This document shows positions 44,374 through 52,596 of a stretch of 64,000 nucleotides of DNA, piece after piece; position 1 is the stretch's first letter, and each line of letters begins with the position of its first letter. Below the pieces are notes generated by a model. The model searched no databases. It was not told the origin of the DNA and worked only from the letters and a program-made list of their open reading frames with translations. Position numbers and translations under genes: made by a program. The stretch is from contig NZ_CP017781.1 of the NCBI RefSeq assembly GCF_001856665.1, positions 558,001-622,000 of the forward strand. Reading direction: 5' to 3'. Origin of the DNA: Rhodobacter xanthinilyticus (GTDB taxonomy: Bacteria > Pseudomonadota > Alphaproteobacteria > Rhodobacterales > Rhodobacteraceae).

Positions 44374-45330
44374 TTAACCTTTGATCATTTCCGACTGTCT
44401 GACAATAACCTCTGCTTGCCGGATCGAGGCGATATCGACGAGACGGCCCTTGTAAACCGTGGCGCCGGCGCCTTCGGCCTTGGCTTTCTCCATCGCGGCG
44501 AGGATCTCGCGCGCTTCGGTCACCGCCGCCTCGGAGGGGGTGAAGACCTCGTTGGAGAGCGCGACCTGTTTCGGGTGGATCGCCCATTTGCCGACCATGC
44601 CGAGCGTCGCCGAGCGCAGCGCCTGCGCGCGGAAGCCCTCGTCATCGGAGAAATCGCCAAACGGGCCGTCGACCGGCAGGATGCCATGGGTGCGGCAGGC
44701 GGCGACGATCGCGGCCTGCGCCCAATGCCACGGGTCCGACCAGTATTTCGCGCCCTCGCGCAGCATATAGTAGTTTTCCTGGGTGCCGCCGATGCCGGTG
44801 GTGGCCATGCCCATCGAGGCGGCGAAATCGGCCGCGCCGAGGCTCATCGCCTGCAGCCGCGGCGAGGAGGCCGCGATTTCCTCGACATGGGCGATGCCCG
44901 CGGCGCTCTCGATGATCACCTCGAGCGAGATCCGCTTCTTGCGGCCCTTGGCGGCCTCGATCGCGGTGACGAGCGCGTCGACCGCATAGACATCGGCCGC
45001 GCAGCCGACCTTCGGGATCATGATCTGGTCGATCCGCTCCGAGCCCTCTTCGAGCAGCTCGACGACATCGCGATACCAATAGGGCGTGTCGAGGCCGTTG
45101 ATCCGCACCGAGAGGTATTTGGTGTTCCAGTCGATGTCATGGGACGCCGCGATGATGTTGCGCCGCGCCTGGGCCTTGTCGTCCGGGGCGACCGAATCCT
45201 CGAGATCGAGGTTGATCACATCGGCGGCCGATTGCGCCATTTTCTCGAAGATCGCGGGGCGCGAGCCGGGCCCGAAGAGTTGGCAGCGGTTCGGACGGGC
45301 GGGGGCGGCGGGTTGAACGCGGAAGCTCAT
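44374..45330 (-). CDS. mcl1: L-malyl-CoA/beta-methylmalyl-CoA lyase
   Basis: 318-residue CitE-like enzyme, the same length as the Rhodobacter Mcl1, which splits beta-methylmalyl-CoA into glyoxylate and propionyl-CoA and condenses acetyl-CoA with glyoxylate in the ethylmalonyl-CoA pathway. Metal and CoA residues are in NRCQLFGPGSRPAIFEKM, VINLDLEDSVAPDDKAQAR, KYLSVRINGLDTPYWYRD, LEVIIESAAGIAHVEEIA and MSLGAADFAASMGM. WAIHPKQVALSNEVF is near the C-terminus. Start at 45330. Stands alone, divergent from dgcN. Confidence 0.96.
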   Translation of the reverse strand: MSFRVQPAAPARPNRCQLFGPGSRPAIFEKMAQSAADVINLDLEDSVAPDDKAQARRNIIAASHDIDWNTKYLSVRINGLDTPYWYRDVVELLEEGSERIDQIMIPKVGCAADVYAVDALVTAIEAAKGRKKRISLEVIIESAAGIAHVEEIAASSPRLQAMSLGAADFAASMGMATTGIGGTQENYYMLREGAKYWSDPWHWAQAAIVAACRTHGILPVDGPFGDFSDDEGFRAQALRSATLGMVGKWAIHPKQVALSNEVFTPSEAAVTEAREILAAMEKAKAEGAGATVYKGRLVDIASIRQAEVIVRQSEMIKG

Positions 45331-45369
45331 GGGGTCTCTCGCAATGATGTTTCGGGTTTTGTTGTCGGC

Positions 45370-45398
45370 GTGATATATTGTTGCGCGCGAGATTTCAA
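45370..45398 (-). promoter_or_regulatory. Candidate promoter of mcl1
   Basis: Minus-strand TTGAAA and TATCAC with 17-base spacer, leaving a leader of about 35 bases before the mcl1 start. TATATC two bases earlier is an alternative -10. Confidence 0.5.
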
Positions 45399-45469
45399 GC
45401 GCCCTTCGCGGGTGCAGAATCGCTGCGCGCGCGAAGGCGGTTCTGCTGCGCTTGCGGCGTCGGGCGCAC

Positions 45470-45509
45470 AAATCTTCGGCGCGGGGCGGGGTTTGCGGGG
45501 AAATCTTCG
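45470..45509. promoter_or_regulatory. Direct repeat in the mcl1/dgcN divergent gap
   Basis: AAATCTTCG occurs at 45470-45478 and again at 45501-45509, a 31-base period. An inverted pair GGCAAA/TTTGCC (45572-45577 and 45591-45596) lies nearer dgcN. The 281-base gap 45331-45611 holds no gene; these may be regulator sites for mcl1 or dgcN. Confidence 0.4.
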
Positions 45510-45611
45510 TTCATTGGCCGGCCAGAGGTTTGGATTTCCCAGAAAATTCCGCCCCGGCGCGCTATCCTTTCGGCAAAGGACACCCAACGATTTGCCAACA
45601 CGGAGCCCGAA

Positions 45612-46619
45612 ATGTCGCTGATCGAGACCCCCTATCTCCTGTTTCTGGGCGATGCGCCCGACCAGCTCGCGGCGAAGGTCGCGCAGGGGATCAAGGATTG
45701 GCGCCCGGAATATGCGCTCGGCCAATACCGGATGGAGGGCTGCAAGGCCGATATGGGCCTGCCGGACATGAACCTCGCCACCGCCAAGGCCGCGGGGGCG
45801 AAGACGCTGGTGATTGGCGTGGCCAACCGCGGCGGCGTGATCTCGCCGGCGTGGAAGAAGGTTCTGGTGCAGGCGCTCGAGGAGGGGTTCGATCTGGCCT
45901 CAGGGCTGCATAACCTGCTGCGCGACGAGCCCGAGCTCGTGGCGGTGGCGAAGGCCTGCGGGCGCGAGCTGCATGACGTGCGGGTGCCTTCGGTCGCCTA
46001 TCAGATCGCCAATGGCATCAAACGCTCGGGCAAGCGGATGCTGGCGGTGGGCACCGATTGTTCGGTGGGCAAGATGTATACGGCGCTCTGCATGGAGAAG
46101 GAGATGCGCGCGCGGGGGATGAAGGCGAGTTTCCGCGCGACGGGGCAGACCGGCATCCTGATCACCGGCGATGGCGTGCCGCTCGATGCGGTGATCGCGG
46201 ATTTCATGGCGGGGTCGGTCGAATGGCTGACGCCCGACAATGACGCCGATCACTGGGATCTGATCGAGGGGCAGGGGAGCCTCTTCCACGTCAGCTATTC
46301 GGGGGTGACGATGGCCTTGGTGCATGGCGGGCAGCCCGATGCGCTGGTGCTCTGCCATGAGCCGACGCGGCCGCATATGCGGGGGCTGCCGGGCTACACG
46401 CTGCCGTCGCTGCCGGCGCTGCGGGATACGGCGCTGGCGCTCGCGCGGGTGGCGAACCCGGCCTGTCAGGTGGTGGGGATCTCGGTAAACACCCAGCATA
46501 TGGCCGAGGATGAGGCGCGCGCCTATCTCGCCGGGCTCGAGGCGGAGATGGGCCTGCCCGCGACCGACCCGTTCCGTTTTGGCGCCGAGAAGCTCGTGGA
46601 CGCGCTCGCCGCGATCTGA
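45612..46619 (+). CDS. dgcN: D-glutamate N-acetyltransferase DgcN-like (DUF1611)
   Basis: 335-residue DUF1611-family protein. P-loop-like motif GTDCSVGKMYTA (~154-165) and the following SFRATGQTGILITGDGVPLDAVIADF (two short parts) are characteristic. DgcN has been described as a D-glutamate N-acetyltransferase in marine Proteobacteria, acting with the racemase DgcA (family knowledge). Start has GGAG 7 bases upstream. The neighbouring enolase-superfamily gene and D-amino-acid transaminase strengthen the assignment. Cytosolic. Confidence 0.85.
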   Translation: MSLIETPYLLFLGDAPDQLAAKVAQGIKDWRPEYALGQYRMEGCKADMGLPDMNLATAKAAGAKTLVIGVANRGGVISPAWKKVLVQALEEGFDLASGLHNLLRDEPELVAVAKACGRELHDVRVPSVAYQIANGIKRSGKRMLAVGTDCSVGKMYTALCMEKEMRARGMKASFRATGQTGILITGDGVPLDAVIADFMAGSVEWLTPDNDADHWDLIEGQGSLFHVSYSGVTMALVHGGQPDALVLCHEPTRPHMRGLPGYTLPSLPALRDTALALARVANPACQVVGISVNTQHMAEDEARAYLAGLEAEMGLPATDPFRFGAEKLVDALAAI

Positions 46620-46636
46620 GAGGGTCGCGCCCGGGG

Positions 46637-46682
46637 CCGGGGGCGGGAGCCTCCGGCGGGGATATTTGGGGCAAGATGAAAG
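46637..46682 (+). terminator. Hairpin-plus-tail element, copy 3 (downstream of dgcN)
   Basis: Plus strand: a hairpin GCCGGGGGC-GGGA-GCCTCCGGC (9-base stem, one G-T wobble), then GGGG, ATATTTGGGG and CAAGATGAAA ending about 46682. It starts ~18 bases after the dgcN stop and ends 11 bases before dgcA. The tail diverges slightly (ATATTTGGGG instead of ATATTTTTGG). Unlike copies 1 and 2 it lies between two codirectional genes. Confidence 0.65.
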
Positions 46683-46692
46683 GGGGGGGGGG
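46682..46692. repeat. G11 homopolymer just upstream of dgcA
   Basis: Eleven consecutive G, two bases before the dgcA ATG, occupying the ribosome-binding position. Slippage here would change the spacing or strength of the Shine-Dalgarno. Confidence 0.8.
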
Positions 46693-46693
46693 C

Positions 46694-47656
46694 ATGCTCT
46701 CTGTGACGGCGGATGTGTTCCGGCTGGCCGAGGTTTTCACGATCTCGCGCGGCTCGCGGACCGAGGCGAAGGTTCTGACCGTGCGGGTGACGCGCGGGGG
46801 GCTGACGGGCTGGGGCGAATGTGTGCCCTATGCGCGCTATGGCGAGAGCCTCGAGAGCGTGGCGGCGCAGATCGAGGGGCTGCCCGAGGGGATCGGCCGC
46901 GCCGCGTTGCAAGAGGCTTTGCCGCCCGGGGCGGCGCGCAATGCGGTCGATTGTGCGCTGTGGGATCTCGAGGCGAAGGCGGCGGGGCGGCGGGTCTGGG
47001 AGCTGGCCGGGCTGGCCGCGCCGGGGCCGGAGACCTGTGCCTATACGCTTTCGCTCGACACGCCGGAGAACATGCGCGCGGCCGCGGCGCGCCATGCGCA
47101 TCGTCCGCTTTTGAAGATCAAGCTCGGCACGCCCGATGACATGCCCCGTCTCGAGGCGGTGCGGGCGGGGGCGCCGGGGGCGCGGATCATCGTTGACGCC
47201 AATGAGGGCTGGACGGCGGAGGTCTACCGCGATCTGGCGCCGCATCTGTTGCGGCTTGGCGTCGCGCTGGTCGAGCAGCCCTTGCCGGCGGCGGCGGATG
47301 GGGCGCTTCTCGGGCTCGCGCGGCCGGTGCCGGTTTGTGCCGATGAGAGCTGCCATGACCGGGCCTCGCTCGGCCATCTGGCGGGCAAATATGACATGAT
47401 CAACATCAAGCTCGACAAGACCGGCGGGCTGACCGAGGCGCTGGCGCTGCGCGATCTGGCGCGCGCCGAGGGCTATGGGGTGATGGTCGGCTGCATGGTC
47501 GGATCGAGCCTTGCGATGGCGCCGGCGGTGCTGGTGGCGCAGGGTGCGCAGATCGTGGACCTTGACGGGCCGCTGCTTCTGGCAGAAGACCGGGAAAACC
47601 CCCTCACCTACGAGGCGGGCAAGGTTTACCCCCCGGACGCGGCGCTCTGGGGCTGA
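46694..47656 (+). CDS. dgcA: N-acetyl-D-glutamate racemase DgcA-like (enolase superfamily)
   Basis: 320-residue member of the muconate-lactonizing/dipeptide epimerase group. The enolase-superfamily pieces are in order: LLKIKLG with the two catalytic Lys (KxK), DANEGW and VEQPLP metal ligands, ADESCHD, and the second-side Lys in NIKLDKTGG. DgcA homologues have been reported to racemise N-acetyl-D-glutamate made by DgcN. An alternative reading is a dipeptide epimerase. Start ATG follows an 11-G run. Ends 13 bases before the transaminase gene. Confidence 0.85.
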   Translation: MLSVTADVFRLAEVFTISRGSRTEAKVLTVRVTRGGLTGWGECVPYARYGESLESVAAQIEGLPEGIGRAALQEALPPGAARNAVDCALWDLEAKAAGRRVWELAGLAAPGPETCAYTLSLDTPENMRAAAARHAHRPLLKIKLGTPDDMPRLEAVRAGAPGARIIVDANEGWTAEVYRDLAPHLLRLGVALVEQPLPAAADGALLGLARPVPVCADESCHDRASLGHLAGKYDMINIKLDKTGGLTEALALRDLARAEGYGVMVGCMVGSSLAMAPAVLVAQGAQIVDLDGPLLLAEDRENPLTYEAGKVYPPDAALWG

Positions 47657-47669
47657 CAAGGAGAGACGC

Positions 47670-48530
47670 ATGAGCCGGATTGTCTATCTCAATGGGGAAT
47701 ATCTGCCCGAGGAAGAGGCGCAGGTTTCGATCTTCGACCGCGGCTTCGTGATGGGCGATGCGGTCTATGAGGTGACCTCGGTGCTCGGTGGCAAGCTGCT
47801 CGAGTTCGAGGGCCACATGACGCGGCTCGAGCGGTCGCTGCGCGAGCTGGAGATGGTGTGCGAGATCAGCCGCGAGGAATGGCTCGCGATCCACCGGGAG
47901 CTGCTCAAGCGCAATGAGCTCGTCGATGGCGGGATCTATCTGCAGGTCACCCGCGGCAATGCGGGCGACCGCGATTTCCATTATCCGCCGGCCGGCACCC
48001 CGCCGACCGTCGTGCTCTACACCCAGTCGAAGCCGGGCCTTGCGAACGACCCGAAGGCCGAGAAGGGCATCCGCGTGATCTCGGTCCCCGATCTGCGCTG
48101 GCACCGCCGCGATATCAAGACCGTGCAACTCCTCTACGCGTCGATGGCCAAGATGGCCGCCGAGAAGGCCGGCAAGGAAGACGCCTGGTTCGTCGAGGAT
48201 GGCTTCGTCACCGAGGGCTCGTCGAACAACTGCTATATCGTCAAGGATGGCAAGATCATCACCCGCCAGCTCTCGAACGACATCCTGCACGGGATCACCC
48301 GGGCTTCGGTTCTGAAAATGGCCGCCGAGGCGCAGATGGAGGTGGTCGAGCGCCCCTTCACCATCGCCGAGGCGCAGGCCGCTGATGAGGCTTTCTACAC
48401 CTCGGCCTCGGCTTTCGTGATGCCGATCGTCGAGGTCGACGGGGTCGAGCTTGGCACGGGCAAGCCCGGCCCGGTGTCGAAACGGCTGCGCGAGATCTAT
48501 CTCGAGGAAAGCGCGAAAACCGCGATCTGA
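47670..48530 (+). CDS. dat: D-amino-acid transaminase
   Basis: 286-residue class IV PLP aminotransferase. The N-terminus IVYLNGEYLPEEEAQVSIFDRG is typical; the PLP lysine is in RRDIKTVQLLYASM (~148-161), the fold-type IV motif GFVTEGSSNNCYIV (~176-189), and SASAFVMPIVEVDG near the end. It would interconvert D-alanine/D-glutamate and 2-oxo acids. Good ribosome site AAGGAGAGACGC. Third gene of the D-glutamate set, with a terminator just after its stop. Confidence 0.9.
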   Translation: MSRIVYLNGEYLPEEEAQVSIFDRGFVMGDAVYEVTSVLGGKLLEFEGHMTRLERSLRELEMVCEISREEWLAIHRELLKRNELVDGGIYLQVTRGNAGDRDFHYPPAGTPPTVVLYTQSKPGLANDPKAEKGIRVISVPDLRWHRRDIKTVQLLYASMAKMAAEKAGKEDAWFVEDGFVTEGSSNNCYIVKDGKIITRQLSNDILHGITRASVLKMAAEAQMEVVERPFTIAEAQAADEAFYTSASAFVMPIVEVDGVELGTGKPGPVSKRLREIYLEESAKTAI

Positions 48531-48546
48531 GATCGCAAGAGACGAG

Positions 48547-48581
48547 AAAAGCCCCGGTCACAGCCCTGACCGGGGCTTTTT
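48547..48581 (+). terminator. Intrinsic terminator after dat
   Basis: Perfect stem AAAAGCCCCGGTCA / TGACCGGGGCTTTT with loop CAGCCC, ending in TTTTT. It begins 17 bases after the dat stop and ends the dgcN-dgcA-dat operon. Confidence 0.92.
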
Positions 48582-48598
48582 CGTGCCTGCTTGGCCGC

Positions 48599-49078
48599 TC
48601 AGGCGGCCTGCAGGCTGCGGAACTCGAAGATCGCGGGGGTGAGGGTCTCAGGGCGGGTGTTCTCGATCACGAGTTCGGCGGTCTCGTCGAAAAGCGCGAT
48701 CGAATCGCGCCCGCAGGGGCTCGGCGCGAAGCGGATCGCGCGGGGCGCGGGCACGCCGGCGGGCAGTTCGAGCTCGATCCGGTCGCCGGGGGCGAAATCG
48801 CCGACGCGGGGCAGATCCTCGGCGGGGGCCTCGGGGGCGGCGGCGAGCGCGGCGGTCAGCCGGGCGATCAGCGCCTCGGTCTCGTCGATGGGCGCGGGGG
48901 GCGGGGCGGACGCGCCGGGCCAGGCGGGCACGGCGGTCATCTCGGGCGCGGGCGTGGGGCCGGGGGCAGGCGCCGCGGCGCGCCGCGCCGGGCGGTCAGG
49001 CGCGGAAAGCTCGGCCCAGGTCATCAAAACAACCGCAAAAGTGAGTGCGAGAAAGAGCGAAAACATCCGAAACCCCAT
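48599..49078 (-). CDS. Hypothetical anchored protein, possible relative of the RTX protein
   Basis: 159-residue protein. N-terminal hydrophobic anchor MGFRMFSLFLALTFAVVLMTW, a Pro/Ala-rich linker (~30-70), a short helical stretch, and a C-terminal domain beginning DFAPGDRIELELPAG and ending ...ELVIENTRPETLTPAIFEF. The start MGF... and the DFAPG strand echo the RTX protein encoded upstream on the same strand, suggesting shared ancestry of the C-terminal domain. There are no RTX nonapeptides. Function unknown. It converges on dat, with the terminator in between. Confidence 0.7.
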   Translation of the reverse strand: MGFRMFSLFLALTFAVVLMTWAELSAPDRPARRAAAPAPGPTPAPEMTAVPAWPGASAPPPAPIDETEALIARLTAALAAAPEAPAEDLPRVGDFAPGDRIELELPAGVPAPRAIRFAPSPCGRDSIALFDETAELVIENTRPETLTPAIFEFRSLQAA

Positions 49079-49203
49079 GATTTCAACGCAAAGATGCGCG
49101 CCGGGCGGCCCTGCGGCAAGGCATTTTTGGTCAATGAAACCTTGCATTATGGGCTCGGCGGGGGACAATCCCGGCTCTGCGCCGGATTGTCCCCCGTCCG
49201 CGA

Positions 49204-50130
49204 TCAGACGTTCACATAGATCGGCGAAAGCACAGCGCCCGTCGACATGTCGAGCGCGAAGACATCCTGCCCGGTCCAATCCGAAAACACGACGCCGGTG
49301 AGCTGCGCCACCACCTCGCCGTCGATCTTGACCGCCATGCCGGTCTCGGTGGGCACGACGGTGAAGCTCTGCGTGTCGGACCAGCTGTCGAGGGCGATCA
49401 GCACGTTCTCGGCGGGCTCGTCGGTGCCGGAGAGATAGCCGGGGGCGAAATCGGTGATCGTCACCGGCGCATCGCCCGAGGTCCAGGGCACCATGAACGT
49501 ATCATCGCCCGTGCCGCCGGTCATCGTATCGCCCGCATCACCCCAGAGCAGATCGTCATTCGCGCCGCCGTCGAGCACATCGGCCCCCGCCTGCGCCTGC
49601 GCATCGACCGCCACCAGCAGATCGTCGCCATAGCCGCCCGAGAGGCTGTCCGCGCCATAGGCATCGACCAGCAGATCGTCGCCGAGATTGCCGCGCAGCG
49701 TGTCATCGCCCGCGCCGCCGGTCACCGTATCGGCGCCATGGCCCGCGTCGATGTAATCGTCGCCCGCGCCGCCGTCGGCGCCGAAGACGGAAAGATCGCG
49801 CAGCGCCTCCATCACATCGCCCGCCTCATCGACCGAGAAACTCGCGATCAGATCGCTCAGCGCCTCATCGGCGACCGAATTGGCGTTGCCGTCATCGGTC
49901 GCGCCGAGGCGGATCTCGTCATCGCCGCCAAGGCCGGTAACGGCGCCGCGCCCGACCTCGCCGGTGATCGTGTCATCGCCCGCGGTGCCGGTCGTCAGCG
50001 TGCCCTGATTGGCCACGATCTCCTCGCCCGGAGTTTCCGGCTCGCTGGTCTCGTCGTCGTCGTTGCTCGCATCCACCGCCCAGGCGACAAGCGCCATCGG
50101 CAGCAGCGACATCAAAAGGATGAAGCCCAT
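49204..50130 (-). CDS. RTX (hemolysin-type) calcium-binding repeat protein
   Basis: 308-residue protein with an N-terminal hydrophobic segment (MGFILLMSLLPMALVAWAV) and acidic linker, then nonapeptide-type repeats GGxGxDx: GLGGDDEIRLG, GGAGDDYIDAG, GGAGDDTLRG, GNLGDDLLVD, GGYGDDLLVA, and GGTGDDTFMV (~70-220). The C-terminal domain starts VTITDFAPGYLSG. The Asp-rich repeats predict calcium binding outside the cell or in the periplasm. An N-terminal hydrophobic segment is unusual for type I secreted RTX proteins; it could be a signal or an anchor. Function unknown. Confidence 0.87.
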   Translation of the reverse strand: MGFILLMSLLPMALVAWAVDASNDDDETSEPETPGEEIVANQGTLTTGTAGDDTITGEVGRGAVTGLGGDDEIRLGATDDGNANSVADEALSDLIASFSVDEAGDVMEALRDLSVFGADGGAGDDYIDAGHGADTVTGGAGDDTLRGNLGDDLLVDAYGADSLSGGYGDDLLVAVDAQAQAGADVLDGGANDDLLWGDAGDTMTGGTGDDTFMVPWTSGDAPVTITDFAPGYLSGTDEPAENVLIALDSWSDTQSFTVVPTETGMAVKIDGEVVAQLTGVVFSDWTGQDVFALDMSTGAVLSPIYVNV

Positions 50131-50210
50131 GAAATCCCCCAAAGAATGGCTCAGACAGGGGCCGAAATCAGGGTTTTGTCAACCATGATGGCGCGTACCG
50201 GCCTGCGGCG

Positions 50211-50243
50211 GAAACAATCGCGCCCGCGCGCGCGGATCGTTTC
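50211..50243 (-). terminator. Hairpin downstream of the N-formylglutamate amidohydrolase-like gene
   Basis: Minus-strand inverted repeat with arms GAAACGATC and GATTGTTTC (one mismatch) immediately after the stop codon, around a GC-rich centre. No T run follows, so terminator activity is uncertain. Confidence 0.45.
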
Positions 50244-50987
50244 TCAGAGGCCGCTGTCGGCGAGCACCTTGGCCACCACCGGCGCCAGCCGCAGGCCCCA
50301 GTCGAGCTGGCTGGCCGCATCGGCGATCAGGTCGTTGCGGACCTCGATCAGCACATTCGGCCGCCCCGGCGAGAGCGCGTGGCGGTCGATGCTGTCGCCG
50401 TCGAGATGGCCGTCATAGGGCTCGTTGTCGCCCACGCAGAGCCCCTGCGCGCGCAAGGCCGCGATCAGCGGCACCGCGAGGCGCCGGTCGCGATGCGAGG
50501 ACAGCACCCCCACCTGCCAGGGCCGCGGCGCGCGCCCGCGCAGGCAGGGCGTGAAGCTGTGGATCGCGCAGATCGCGGTATCGGGGCGCCGCCCGGCGAG
50601 ATCGGCGAGCGCCGCGTGATAGGGGCGATGGAGCCGCGCGAGCCGCGCCTCGACGGCCCCCGCCGCGATCCCCCGGTTGGCCGGGATCACCGTGCCGTCG
50701 TAGAGCTGCATGACCAGCGTCGGGTCATCCTCGCCGCGGTTCGGGTCGATCACGAGGCGGGAGAAATCGCTCCAGATCAGCGGCGCATCGAGCGCCTCGG
50801 CCAGCGCGCGCCCGACCCCCAGCGCGCCCGGATCATAGGCGATATGGCGCGCCATATCCTCGGGCGCGATGCCGAGATCGCCGCCCGCCACCCAATCGGG
50901 CACGCGGTTGGTGGCATGATCGACCGTCACCAGCCAGCGCGAGGGGCGCTCGGGCCCGAGGATATGAAAGGCGGGATGGGGCGTCAT
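50244..50987 (-). CDS. N-formylglutamate amidohydrolase family protein
   Basis: 247-residue HutG/N-formylglutamate deformylase-like hydrolase. The metal-site His and Glu lie in VTVDHATNRVPDWV (~21-34), AIHSFTPCLRGR and VLIEVRNDLI near the end; HIAYDPGALGVGRALAE and PNRGEDDPTLVMQLYDG are conserved family pieces. Such enzymes release formate from N-formylglutamate in histidine breakdown. No hut genes are nearby, so the substrate may differ. I placed the start at the ATG 50987; a GTG at 51011 would add 8 residues but has no ribosome site. Divergent from pyruvate kinase. Confidence 0.85.
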   Translation of the reverse strand: MTPHPAFHILGPERPSRWLVTVDHATNRVPDWVAGGDLGIAPEDMARHIAYDPGALGVGRALAEALDAPLIWSDFSRLVIDPNRGEDDPTLVMQLYDGTVIPANRGIAAGAVEARLARLHRPYHAALADLAGRRPDTAICAIHSFTPCLRGRAPRPWQVGVLSSHRDRRLAVPLIAALRAQGLCVGDNEPYDGHLDGDSIDRHALSPGRPNVLIEVRNDLIADAASQLDWGLRLAPVVAKVLADSGL

Positions 50988-51117
50988 CGCTCTGTCGTCC
51001 GGTTCTGTCACGAAGGGTTTACGTCAGAACGCCCGAGGGGGCCAGTTGCGCTTCACACTTTTCTTGGACATAGATGTTAGCGGTAAAATTCGACGAGATG
51101 GCAGGGAGCCGAAGAGC

Positions 51118-52563
51118 ATGAGACGTCTGCGCAATGTGAAGATCGTGGCCACGCTGGGCCCGGCCTCGGCCGATTACAAGACGATCCGGGCGCTCTTCGA
51201 GGCCGGCGCCGATGTGTTCCGGCTCAACATGAGCCACGGCAGCCACGCCGAGCACCGCGTGCGCTATGACATCATCCGCAAGATCGAGACCGATCTCGGC
51301 CGCCCGATCGCGGTTCTGGCCGATTTGCAGGGGCCGAAGCTGCGGGTCGGCACCTTCTCCGCCGGCGCGGCCGATCTCGAGGAGGGCGATCTCTTCCGCT
51401 TCGATCTCGACCCGACCGAGGGCGATGGCCACCGCGTCTGCCTGCCCCATCCGGAGATTTTCGCGGCCCTCGTGCCCGGCACGCGGCTTTTGGTCAATGA
51501 CGGCAAGATCCGCATGCGGGTCGAACGCTGCGGCCCCGATTTCGCCGATTGCACCGTGACCGTCGGCGGCACGATCTCGAACCGCAAGGGCGTGAACGTG
51601 CCCGATGTGGTGCTGCCGCTCGCGGCGCTGTCCGACAAGGACCGCGCCGATCTCGAATTCGCCTGCGAGATGGGGGTCGACTGGCTGGCGCTGAGCTTCG
51701 TGCAGCGCCCCGAGGACGTGATCGAGGCCAAGGAGCTCGCCCGCGGCCGCGCCGCCGTGCTCTCGAAGATCGAAAAACCCGCCGCCGAGAAGGCCTTTGA
51801 CGAGATCCTCAAGGTCTCCGACGGGATCATGGTCGCGCGCGGCGATCTTGGCGTCGAGCTGCCGGTGCAGGCGGTGCCGCCGATCCAGAAACGCCTCGTG
51901 CGCAAATGCCGCGCGGCGGCCAAGCCCGTGATCGTGGCCACGCAGATGCTGGAGAGCATGATCGAGAGCCCGATGCCGACCCGCGCCGAGGTCTCCGATG
52001 TCGCCACCGCGATCTATGAGGGCGCCGATGCGGTGATGCTCTCGGCCGAATCCGCCGCCGGGCGCTACCCCGTCGATGCGGTCTCGACGATGAACGCCGT
52101 CGCGCAGAGCGTCGAGAGCGACCCGACCTTCCGCGAGATCATCGAGGCCTCGCGCACCGCCGCGCGCCAGACCATCGCCGATGGTATCGTCGCCGCCGCC
52201 CGCGAGATCGCCGAGACGACCGATATTTCCGCGATCTGCTGCTACACCCAATCGGGCAAGACCGTGCATCTGATCGCGCGCGAACGCCCTCGCGTGCCGA
52301 TCATCGCGCTTTCGCCGATCGTCAAGACGCTGCGCAAGACCTGCCTGTGGTGGGGGGTGCATGCGGTGCGCTGCGAGGAGGTGGAGCGCTTCAAGATGGC
52401 GGTGGTCAACGCCGCCCGCGCGGCGCGCGATTTCGGCTTTGCCGATGAGACGAACCAGATCGTCGTGATCGCGGGCGTGCCCTTCAACGTGCAGGGCACC
52501 ACCAACATCTTGCGCGTGGCGCCCTGTGACGAGCGGTTGATCTTCCGCACCGACCCGGAGTAA
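51118..52563 (+). CDS. pyk: Pyruvate kinase
   Basis: 481-residue glycolytic enzyme converting phosphoenolpyruvate and ADP to pyruvate and ATP. Family blocks include VKIVATLGPAS (~7-17), RLNMSHGSHAEH, VLADLQGPKLRVG, the active-site Lys in VLSKIEKPAAEKAFDEIL, MVARGDLGVELPV (~239-251), and IVATQMLESMIESPMPTRAE. The C-terminal regulatory domain is present. ATG at 51118 fits the N-terminus; an earlier in-frame ATG would give an unrelated extension. It diverges from the hydrolase-like gene. Confidence 0.97.
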   Translation: MRRLRNVKIVATLGPASADYKTIRALFEAGADVFRLNMSHGSHAEHRVRYDIIRKIETDLGRPIAVLADLQGPKLRVGTFSAGAADLEEGDLFRFDLDPTEGDGHRVCLPHPEIFAALVPGTRLLVNDGKIRMRVERCGPDFADCTVTVGGTISNRKGVNVPDVVLPLAALSDKDRADLEFACEMGVDWLALSFVQRPEDVIEAKELARGRAAVLSKIEKPAAEKAFDEILKVSDGIMVARGDLGVELPVQAVPPIQKRLVRKCRAAAKPVIVATQMLESMIESPMPTRAEVSDVATAIYEGADAVMLSAESAAGRYPVDAVSTMNAVAQSVESDPTFREIIEASRTAARQTIADGIVAAAREIAETTDISAICCYTQSGKTVHLIARERPRVPIIALSPIVKTLRKTCLWWGVHAVRCEEVERFKMAVVNAARAARDFGFADETNQIVVIAGVPFNVQGTTNILRVAPCDERLIFRTDPE

Positions 52564-52596
52564 CCTCGCCGGATTATCGGTCAAAGAGGTTATGTC

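Noticed and set aside
46637-46692. Phase-variable reading frame of dgcA through the G tract
   Set aside because: The tract lies upstream of the start codon, so slippage cannot shift the frame; only spacing can change.
49204-50130. RTX protein as a classical type I secreted toxin
   Set aside because: No adjacent ABC exporter or HlyD gene, and an N-terminal hydrophobic segment is present, so the classical route is not supported.
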